From Pseudomonadota bacterium (GTDB lineage: Bacteria; Desulfobacterota; Desulfovibrionia; Desulfovibrionales; Desulfovibrionaceae), in NCBI GenBank assembly GCA_023438245.1, contig JAEXRD010000108.1:1-8091 (forward strand): a stretch of DNA of 8,091 bases, in the 5' to 3' direction. Under the pieces are notes generated by a model that did not search any database, had not been told where the DNA came from, and saw nothing but the letters and a program-made list of their open reading frames with translations. Of the stretch, positions 1 to 7,551 are shown piece after piece. Numbering within the stretch: position 1 is the first letter of the stretch; every line of letters begins with the position of its first letter. The position numbers and the translations under genes were made by a program.

Positions 1-2460
<2,460 letters not shown>

Positions 2461-2537
2461 GGTATTGTCCTGCATCGGCCCGACGTGGCGGCGGTGCGCC
2501 TGGGCCGGGCGCTTCTGCCTGCGCATGCGGCAGGGTT

Positions 2538-2563
2538 TGGTGGGGCTTTTTTTGCGCTTCAAG
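2538..2563 (-). promoter_or_regulatory. Sigma-32 (heat-shock) type promoter candidate for lon
   Basis: On the minus strand, CTTGAA (2563-2558) is followed after 12 nt by CCCCACCA (2545-2538). The E. coli RpoH consensus is CTTGAAA, then about 13-15 nt, then CCCCATNT. The -35 half is perfect for six bases, the -10 half keeps CCCCA, and the spacer is slightly short. The expected transcript would begin near 2530, about 70 nt before the lon ATG. E. coli lon is a known sigma-32 gene, so the placement makes biological sense. This is a motif match only. Confidence 0.5.
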
Positions 2564-2693
2564 CGTTTTGGCTCCTTGTGCAACGAGATGCCCGGCCCCC
2601 CGGCGGCGTTTCGGAACCTGCGCCGCCGTGAAGCCGGGTGTGTTTGGAGTGCCTCACAGCTAGGCAAGGTAAGGCCGGAAATCTCCCTGGCAA

Positions 2694-2719
2694 GGGGGAG
2701 GATGGGGGAAAGGGGCGGG
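2694..2719 (+). other. G-quadruplex-type motif in a purine-rich tract
   Basis: Four G runs occur in a row on the plus strand: five G (2694-2698), five G (2704-2708), four G (2712-2715) and three G (2717-2719), with loops of 5, 3 and 1 nt. Further GGG runs follow at 2724 and 2734. This meets the usual pattern of four runs of at least three G with loops of 1-7 nt. Because lon and the acylphosphatase gene are read from the other strand, the G-rich strand is the template here. Formation in the cell is not shown. Confidence 0.5.
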
Positions 2720-2794
2720 CAAAGGGCGGAAATGGGCGCAAAAAAGAGGGAAACGGCGGGCCCCTGCGCTCGTTGGCGGCGTTTCGCGGGGGCT

Positions 2795-2872
2795 GGATGG
2801 CCGGGCTGGGTGGCCGGGCTCGGTGGTCGCGTTCGATGGCCGGGCCCGGGGCCCAGACTCGGTGGCTCGGGG
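2795..2872. repeat. Degenerate 13-bp tandem repeat downstream of the acylphosphatase gene
   Basis: About six head-to-tail units fit a 13-bp register with consensus near CGGTGGCCGGGCT: starts at 2795, 2808, 2821, 2834, 2847 and 2860. Units 1, 2 and 4 are nearly identical; units 3, 5 and 6 are diverged. The period is not a multiple of three and the array is outside any gene, so it is not a protein repeat. It abuts the acylphosphatase stop codon. The self-complementary GGGCCC pair at 2843-2853 lies at the junction of units 4 and 5. Confidence 0.6.
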
Positions 2873-2880
2873 CTCGGCGG

Positions 2881-3186
2881 TCAGCGCAGCACGCGGAAGT
2901 CGGCGAAGCGCTCCCCGCCCTCGCGCCACTCCTCCTCGACATGGGCCACCAGGGCACTCTCCGGCCCGTGGCGCAGGGCCAGGCGGAAGCTCTCCAGCGC
3001 CTGGGCACTGCCGCCCTCCGGCGCTCCCTCCGGCATCTGGGCCGCGCCGCGCACGCTGCCGTCGGGCTCATTCCTAACCCAGCCCACCAAACCCAGCCCG
3101 CGCGCGGTCATCTGGGTCCAGCCCCGGAACCACACGCCCTGCATGCGGCCTGTGACGTGAAAGTGGAGGGTGGTAGGCGATTTCAT
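2881..3186 (-). CDS. acyP: Acylphosphatase
   Basis: Small cytoplasmic enzyme that hydrolyses acyl-phosphate bonds in carboxyl-phosphate compounds. The 101-residue product has the family layout. The loop after the first strand reads VTGRMQGVWFR with the phosphate-binding Arg21, and GWVRNEPDGSV carries the catalytic Asn39. The Arg-Asn spacing of 18 equals that of muscle acylphosphatase (Arg23/Asn41). The C-terminal half is the normal alpha/beta sandwich length, with a slightly enlarged Gly/Ala/Pro-rich loop at about 50-60. ATG at 3186 leaves the usual short lead before the first motif. Only a weak purine stretch (AGAGAA) precedes it. The AT-rich island begins immediately upstream, so the original promoter and leader may have been replaced. 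The gene points toward lon, 420 bp away, but has no evident functional link to it. Confidence 0.93.
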   Translation of the reverse strand: MKSPTTLHFHVTGRMQGVWFRGWTQMTARGLGLVGWVRNEPDGSVRGAAQMPEGAPEGGSAQALESFRLALRHGPESALVAHVEEEWREGGERFADFRVLR

Positions 3187-3201
3187 GGTATTCTCTATCG
3201 A

Positions 3202-3230
3202 TTGACTTCATGATGGGCTGGATGTATAAA
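3202..3230 (+). promoter_or_regulatory. Near-consensus sigma-70 promoter of the DUF262-HEPN cassette
   Basis: TTGACT (3202-3207) and TATAAA (3225-3230) are separated by exactly 17 nt, each matching five of six consensus bases. The transcript would start near 3237 and give a leader of about 36 nt before the GTG start at 3273. It lies inside the AT-rich island, 16 bp from the acylphosphatase start codon on the other strand. The cassette therefore seems to carry its own strong promoter. No operator is obvious next to it. Confidence 0.7.
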
Positions 3231-3272
3231 ATTAGAATTATCGAGCAGAGATGAAAATATGCGGAGGTTGTC

Positions 3273-4463
3273 GTGGAAAAAGATGAAAGATATATGACTG
3301 ATGATGTGGCCGATTTGATGGATGATATTGCCATTACAAAAGAGGAAATCGAATCATCAATTTCTCTTGGCGGCAGTGATTGGACATCTGACACCATAGC
3401 TAATCAGATCAGGAAAGGTAATATTAAGCTCGATCCAAAGTTTCAGCGGCGTGATGCATGGACTCAAAAAAGAAAGAGCGCGTTCGTCGAATCGTTAGTG
3501 CTGAATCTTCCTGTCCCCCAAATTGTACTTGCTGAGCACAAAGGCGAAAAAGGGAAATATATCGTCATTGATGGTAAACAGCGATTGTTAACTTTGGTGC
3601 AGTTCTTTGGTTTGCAAGGGTATAAGCCTTTAAAACTGAATAAGCTTACGGTGCTTAAAGACTTAAATGGTAAGACGTATGGCCAGATTAAATCAAACCT
3701 GACTCTTTCCGACTATATTGCATCATTTGAAAACGCGACAATAAGAACTGTCGTCATAAAAAATTGGAAAAGAGATAATATTCTCTACGATATATTTCTT
3801 CGGCTTAATTCCAATAGTGTAGGGTTGTCGCCTCAAGAGCTTAGGCAAGCTTTACACCCAGGAAATTTTACTTATTTTGCAGAGGAATTTACCTCTTCAA
3901 ATAAATATCTGCTAAAAATGTTTAACAATAAAGAACCAGACTTTAGGATGCGAGACATTGAGTTGTTTATTAGATACGTTGCTTTTTCTCTTCGCATAGG
4001 TTCTTATTCTGGTAACTACAAAGTGTTTTTAGATGATACCTGTGTTATGTTGAATAAAGACTGGGATAACTATGAAGAAGTAGTTAAACATCAAGCGGAT
4101 CAATTTAACGTGGCTTGCAAAACAACATATGATATTTTTCGCGACAACGCGTTCAGAAAGTGGCTCGGTGCCGCCTATGAAAATCGGTTTAACAGAGCCG
4201 TATTTGATGTAATGGCTTATTACTTTTCTGATGATCGAATAGTTGAGGCTGCACTGCAAAATAAATCTGCTGTTGAGGATGCATTCAGGAAAGTCTGCGC
4301 AAATTTTGAATTTTTGCAATCGATTGAACGGACAATTAAAAGTATAAGTGCAACGAGCGCTAGGCTTTCACTGTGGGGTGAAGCTTTAAAGACTGCTTTG
4401 CCAGGGTGTGATATTGTTATCCCTTCAATATCTGGAGGTGCGAGGGATGACAAAAAGATATAA
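3273..4463 (+). CDS. DUF262-domain protein (GmrS-N-like, ParB-type fold), putative defence sensor
   Basis: The 396-residue product has the DUF262 hallmarks in order: an acidic lead (1-35), KFQRRDAW (56-63), LNLPVPQIVLAE (77-88), the signature DGKQRLLTL (100-108), and RLNSNSVGLSPQELRQA (177-193), then a mainly helical C-terminal half. DUF262 is the N-terminal domain of the modification-dependent GmrSD and BrxU nucleases and of SspE, where the DGxQR motif is tied to nucleotide hydrolysis. Those proteins also carry an HNH (DUF1524-type) or other nuclease domain; none is visible here, so this protein may sense or regulate without cutting DNA. The start is GTG, chosen because GGAGG (3263-3267) sits 5 nt upstream; the in-frame ATG at 3294 has a poorer context. 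Codon use is AT-rich, unlike the flanks. The 3' end overlaps the HEPN gene by 17 nt. The family call is firm; the role is inferred. Confidence 0.9.
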   Translation: MEKDERYMTDDVADLMDDIAITKEEIESSISLGGSDWTSDTIANQIRKGNIKLDPKFQRRDAWTQKRKSAFVESLVLNLPVPQIVLAEHKGEKGKYIVIDGKQRLLTLVQFFGLQGYKPLKLNKLTVLKDLNGKTYGQIKSNLTLSDYIASFENATIRTVVIKNWKRDNILYDIFLRLNSNSVGLSPQELRQALHPGNFTYFAEEFTSSNKYLLKMFNNKEPDFRMRDIELFIRYVAFSLRIGSYSGNYKVFLDDTCVMLNKDWDNYEEVVKHQADQFNVACKTTYDIFRDNAFRKWLGAAYENRFNRAVFDVMAYYFSDDRIVEAALQNKSAVEDAFRKVCANFEFLQSIERTIKSISATSARLSLWGEALKTALPGCDIVIPSISGGARDDKKI

Positions 4464-5076
4464 TAGTTTGGTTTCACGAATTAAAGAGCTAGAACGCATT
4501 TATTTGCCAAAATCTACATCTCCAATTGGTAATTATTCAAATGAGCAGAATCATATGGTCAACGGATTCTGCGCATTTTCTCACGCCGAAATTGAGTCAT
4601 ATATTGAAGATAGTGTCCGGCATGTTGTAGATAGATGCGGAAGGATGATAAGTCGCGGCAGATATCCGCATAAAATGATAGCGCATATTGTTTCTTGGTA
4701 CTTGATTAGTGTTTGTACTGAAACAGCAGATGATGGAGAGTGTTGCCCTAGAAAGATTATGAATTTTAAAAAGAAACCATTGATTGATGCTATAAAAGAT
4801 TGTGTTGAAGCATATTATGTTCTTGTGTCTAAGAACAATGGGATTAAAGATGAAGACATGCGCCGTTTGCTGGCCCCAATCGGTATTCAGATCGACTCAC
4901 TTGATCAAACATGGGTCGCTGATATGAACTCGTTTGGAAAAACGCGCGGGGATATTGTTCATAAATCACTAGCAACGATGAAGACTCTAGATCCTATAGT
5001 CGAGAAGAATAAAGTGGCTGCACTACTTGCTGGTTTGAAGATTCTTGACAGTGAGTTGCTTCTAGTTGTTCGGTAG
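4447..5076 (+). CDS. HEPN-domain protein, putative RNase effector (RiboL-PSP/MAE_28990-like)
   Basis: The 209-residue protein is largely helical. The pattern FCAFSHAEIESYIED (41-55) resembles the first long helix of RiboL-PSP-type HEPN proteins. SFGKTRGDIVHKS (162-174) contains R167-x4-H172, the HEPN ribonuclease motif, near the C-terminus as expected for the last core helices. HEPN proteins with this motif usually act as dimeric metal-independent RNases in toxin-antitoxin, abortive-infection and CRISPR effectors. The residue after the Arg is Gly, with Asp next, where many active members have a polar residue directly after the Arg. ATG at 4447 is chosen because GGAGG (4434-4438) is 8 nt upstream, inside the preceding gene; an in-frame ATG at 4408 lacks such a site. 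The 17-nt overlap with the DUF262 gene implies translational coupling. Base composition is AT-rich. Assignment to HEPN is good; the exact subfamily and activity are uncertain. Confidence 0.8.
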   Translation: MTKRYNSLVSRIKELERIYLPKSTSPIGNYSNEQNHMVNGFCAFSHAEIESYIEDSVRHVVDRCGRMISRGRYPHKMIAHIVSWYLISVCTETADDGECCPRKIMNFKKKPLIDAIKDCVEAYYVLVSKNNGIKDEDMRRLLAPIGIQIDSLDQTWVADMNSFGKTRGDIVHKSLATMKTLDPIVEKNKVAALLAGLKILDSELLLVVR

Positions 5077-5087
5077 CTTTGGGTTTA

Positions 5088-5102
5088 TGTAAATCACTTA
5101 CA
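5088..5102. repeat. Short dyad between the HEPN and DUF2059 genes
   Basis: TGTAA (5088-5092) and TTACA (5098-5102) form a perfect 5-bp inverted repeat around a 5-nt centre, 11 nt after the HEPN stop and 20 nt before the DUF2059 ATG. A second, weaker dyad, CAAC-GCTT-GTTG, follows at 5101-5112. They could be an operator or a weak hairpin. There is no T run, so a classic terminator is not supported. Confidence 0.3.
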
Positions 5103-5122
5103 ACGCTTGTTGCTATTATACC

Positions 5123-5770
5123 ATGCGCACCCGCTTCCTCTTCGCCCTGCTCCTGACCTTCTCCCTGCTCATCGCCGCCAGCCCGGCCAACGCGGGCAGC
5201 GCCGACGAGCTGACACCGGAGAAGCGCGAGGACATCCTGCTGCTGCTGCGCCAGTCCGGGGCCGAGTCCACGGGCATGATCCTGGGCGTGACCATGGCCC
5301 GGCAGGTCGTGGCCAGCGTCAAGACCGCGCGGCCCGACGTGCCCCCGCGCGTGCTGGCGGTGCTGGAGCGCGAGCTGGTGCGCATGCTGGCCGAGAAGAT
5401 GGGCGGCGCAAACGGCATGGTGGCGCGCATGGTGCCGGTGTACGCCGAGCTGTACACCCACGAGGAGATCCGCCAGCTGCTGGCCTTCTACCAGTCGCCC
5501 GTGGGGCGCAAGACCGTGGGCCTGCTGCCCCGGCTCATGGCGCGCAGCCAGCGCATCGGCCAGGACATGGCCAAGGAGCTGCAGCCCGAGCTGCGCGAGC
5601 GGCTGACCGCGGCGCTGCGGCGCGAGGGCATCGAGCTGAAGGGCGCGACCGGCCAGATTCTGGAGCAGATGCCCGGCCCCGAAGCGGGTAGGGAAGCGGG
5701 AAGTGCGCCGGGGAAGGATTCCGGGAAGGGAAACGGCGCGGACGGCGGCCCGCAGGGGCCGAAGCCCTAG
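5123..5770 (+). CDS. Secreted DUF2059-domain protein
   Basis: The 215-residue protein is probably periplasmic and of unknown function. MRTRF plus a hydrophobic run ending in SPANA is a clear Sec signal peptide, with cleavage expected after about residue 24. The DUF2059 core includes VPVYAELYTHEEIRQLLAFY followed by QSPVGRKT (about 108-135), a typical conserved segment of this family. The tail after about residue 180 is rich in Gly, Lys and Pro and looks disordered. The start is well placed for the signal peptide, yet the upstream sequence is island DNA with no Shine-Dalgarno-like purine stretch. The native leader may therefore have been displaced, or translation is weak or leaderless. The stop codon overlaps that of radC, which comes from the other direction. 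The family call is confident; no function can be given. Confidence 0.9.
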   Translation: MRTRFLFALLLTFSLLIAASPANAGSADELTPEKREDILLLLRQSGAESTGMILGVTMARQVVASVKTARPDVPPRVLAVLERELVRMLAEKMGGANGMVARMVPVYAELYTHEEIRQLLAFYQSPVGRKTVGLLPRLMARSQRIGQDMAKELQPELRERLTAALRREGIELKGATGQILEQMPGPEAGREAGSAPGKDSGKGNGADGGPQGPKP

Positions 5771-6528
5771 AGGAAGCCCGCGTCCTGGAAGCTGAAGTGG
5801 CTGGCCTCCGTGACCACGAGGTGGTCCAGCACGCGCAGGCCCAGCTGTTCCGCAGCGGCCTTGATGCGCCGGGTCAGGTCGTGGTCCTGGGCCGAGGGGC
5901 TGGGGTCGCCGCCGGGGTGGTTGTGGGCCAGGATGACCCCGGAGGCCGAGTGCTTGAGCGCCAGGGCCAGCACCTCGCGCGGGTACACGGCGGTCTGGTC
6001 AACCGTGCCGCGCCCCACGCGCTCCCAGGCCATGAGCCGGTTCTTGTTGTCCACCAGCGCCACCCAGAATTCCTCCACGGGCAAATGCCCGATGCGCGCG
6101 CGCGCCGCCCGGGCCACCACCTCCGGCCCGCTGAAGGTCTCGCGCTGGCGCACGGGCTCCTCGCCCAGGCGCGCGAACACCTCGCGCAGTACCGCCCAGT
6201 GGCCGCACAGCCCCTCGCCGAAGCCGGGAATTTCCAGCAGCGTCTGGGGCTCCGCCGTGATGACCCCGCGCAGGCTGCCGAAGCGCGCCAGCAGGTCTTT
6301 CGCAAGGGGCTTGGTGTCGCGCCGGGGCAGCACCTGGCCCAGCATGAGTTCCAGAAGTTCGTAGTCGGCCAGGGAGCGCGGCGCCAGGGAGAGCTTCTCG
6401 CGCAGGCGCTGGCGGTGGCCCAGGTAGTGCGGGGCGGGTTCTTTCGCGATGGCCGGGGCGCTGGCCGGGGCGCCTTCAGCAGCGGCAGGGCCCGAATCGG
6501 CCTTCTTTCTCGGAGGGCGCGGAGGCAT
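5767..6528 (-). CDS. radC: RadC-family JAB/MPN-domain protein
   Basis: The 253-residue protein starts with a basic, Ala/Pro-rich tail (1-33). A RadC N-terminal region with a helix-hairpin-helix-like segment ending in LLEIPGFGEG (about 97-106) follows, then the JAB/MPN metalloenzyme-like fold. There, HNHPGGDPSPSAQD gives the metal-ligand set His202, His204 and Asp215, with Glu152 or Glu153 as the probable acid. Family members were once thought to be DNA-repair proteins, but the role is unsettled and the fold suggests a hydrolase. The start ATG at 6528 overlaps the holA stop as TGATG, with a purine-rich GGGGGCAGG just upstream, so translation is coupled to holA. The frame continues open upstream to 7218, but that part is only the out-of-frame shadow of holA. 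The TAG stop shares CTAG with the DUF2059 stop. Confidence 0.95.
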   Translation of the reverse strand: MPPRPPRKKADSGPAAAEGAPASAPAIAKEPAPHYLGHRQRLREKLSLAPRSLADYELLELMLGQVLPRRDTKPLAKDLLARFGSLRGVITAEPQTLLEIPGFGEGLCGHWAVLREVFARLGEEPVRQRETFSGPEVVARAARARIGHLPVEEFWVALVDNKNRLMAWERVGRGTVDQTAVYPREVLALALKHSASGVILAHNHPGGDPSPSAQDHDLTRRIKAAAEQLGLRVLDHLVVTEASHFSFQDAGFL

Positions 6529-7541
6529 CACCTGCCCCCAAGCAGGCCGGAAAGCTCGGCCACGTAGGCCTCCAGGGCGTCGTCGGGCCGCCTGGTGCCG
6601 CCGATGACCGCGAGGTTGGTCTCCAGCGTCAGCTCGATGATGCGCGCGATGCCCGCCCGGCCCAGCCGCCCCGCCATCTGCGTCAGCGCGGGCTTGTCGC
6701 TGGGGCGCATGCGCACCTTGTGGCCCTCGCCCTCGTTCAGCAGCCACATCTGCCGGGCCTGCCAGGCCACGTAGCCCAGCAGCTGGAACAGGATGCGGTC
6801 GCCGGAGGGGCGCAGGTGGTCGTCCAGCACGCGGGCCCACACGTCGCGCAGGGCCTCCACGTTGCCGCGCGGCCCTTCGGAGAGCGCGCGCATGAACTCG
6901 AAGAACTCCATGTCGCCGTGGGGCGCGATGAGCTGGGCCAGCTCCGGGCCGACGACCTTCGCGTCGCCCGCGGCCAGCTCGATCTTGTCCAGCTCCAGGC
7001 CCGCGGCCAGGCCGTCGCGCGGCAGGGCGTCCAGCAGGGCCGCCTTGGCGGCGGGGGAAAGCTCCAGGCTCTTGTCCGACGCCCACTGGTCCAGAAATTT
7101 CGGCAGGGTGGCGTCGGTCAGCCCCGGGGACTGCCAGATCCACTTGCCCGCCTCGGCCATCTGCCACAGCGGGCGCTTGGTCAGCCAGGCGGGCACGGGG
7201 ATCTTGCCCTCCTTCCACGCGCCCTCCAGGCAGAACACGGGCAGCACGGTGCTGGCGGTGTTCTTCACGGCCTCGCCCAGGCGGTCCCAGCTCTCGGCCT
7301 TGAGGGCCTCGGCGCGGCGCAGCAGCAGTACGGTGGGGGTGGAGAACAGGCTCTGGGTGGTCAGCTCGGTCCAGAAGGCGGGCGGGATGGGGTCGTCATC
7401 GCCCCAGAAGACCTTGCGGGCCGTCTGCGCGCCGGGGCCCTTGCCCAGGATTTCGCCCAGCCCGGCGGCCTGCCTGCGCAGCAGCTCGGCGTCCGGGCAG
7501 ACGAGGAAGCGGTGGCCGTGCCGGGTTTTGGGGCCGAGCAT
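6528..7541 (-). CDS. holA: DNA polymerase III delta subunit
   Basis: This is the wrench subunit of the clamp loader, which opens the beta sliding clamp in the cytoplasm during replication. At 337 residues it matches the usual length of about 340. Visible family traits include an N-terminal AAA+-like region without a Walker A motif, the slippery-start segment LTTQSLFSTPTVLLLRRAE (about 60-78) typical of HolA, the conserved pattern LELDKIELAAGD in the middle domain, and a C-terminal collar region with ILFQLLGYVAWQARQM. ATG at 7541 is preceded by a perfect AGGAGG whose first bases overlap the lptE stop, with a 10-nt gap between the genes. The order lptE-holA is conserved in many Gram-negative bacteria. 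The gene ends in TGATG with radC. Confidence 0.95.
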   Translation of the reverse strand: MLGPKTRHGHRFLVCPDAELLRRQAAGLGEILGKGPGAQTARKVFWGDDDPIPPAFWTELTTQSLFSTPTVLLLRRAEALKAESWDRLGEAVKNTASTVLPVFCLEGAWKEGKIPVPAWLTKRPLWQMAEAGKWIWQSPGLTDATLPKFLDQWASDKSLELSPAAKAALLDALPRDGLAAGLELDKIELAAGDAKVVGPELAQLIAPHGDMEFFEFMRALSEGPRGNVEALRDVWARVLDDHLRPSGDRILFQLLGYVAWQARQMWLLNEGEGHKVRMRPSDKPALTQMAGRLGRAGIARIIELTLETNLAVIGGTRRPDDALEAYVAELSGLLGGR

Positions 7542-7551
7542 GGCGGGCCTC

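Larger units (their letters stand above)
2461..2880. other. Gene-free stretch between acylphosphatase and lon
   Basis: No frame here shows a recognisable protein or a ribosome-binding site with a credible start; the open frames across it look like products of high GC. From the lon side outward it holds the lon ribosome-binding site, a sigma-32-like promoter candidate (2538-2563), a G-rich purine tract (about 2690-2760) and a 13-bp tandem repeat (2795-2872) that begins almost at the acylphosphatase stop. I saw no CIRCE element. I also saw no convincing hairpin-plus-T-run terminator for the acylphosphatase gene, so read-through into lon is possible. Confidence 0.6.
3187..5122. mobile_element. 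AT-rich foreign island carrying the DUF262-HEPN pair
   Basis: Base composition changes sharply at both ends. Sequence up to about 3186 and from 5123 is strongly GC-rich with G/C third positions, whereas everything between is visibly AT-rich, including the non-coding ends. The island begins directly upstream of the acylphosphatase start codon and ends directly before the DUF2059 start codon, so it occupies exactly the space between two divergent genes. CATGGTAT at the left edge (3184-3191) recurs as its reverse complement at the right edge (5118-5125). I found no integrase, transposase, tRNA or direct-repeat target duplication, so the transfer mechanism is unknown and the edges are drawn from composition. 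Confidence 0.6.

Noticed and set aside
2461..2880. CIRCE element or rho-independent terminator upstream of lon
   Set aside because: No TTAGCACTC-type inverted repeat is present, and the T run near 2740 on the minus strand lacks a convincing adjacent stem.
3074..3397. Minus-strand open frame across the acylphosphatase start and island edge
   Set aside because: It joins foreign antisense sequence to a wrong frame of the acylphosphatase gene; no recognisable domain.
4408..4446. Earlier ATG for the HEPN protein (222 residues)
   Set aside because: It lacks a ribosome-binding site, whereas the ATG at 4447 has GGAGG 8 nt upstream.
3187..5122. Direct repeats or a tRNA as integration site of the island
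   Set aside because: I compared both edges and found no target duplication longer than a few bases, no tRNA-like sequence and no integrase; only the short inverted repeat remains.
6529..7218. Longer RadC frame starting at 7218 (483 residues)
   Set aside because: The added part is the out-of-frame shadow of holA; the ATG at 6528 with an upstream purine tract and holA overlap is the natural start.
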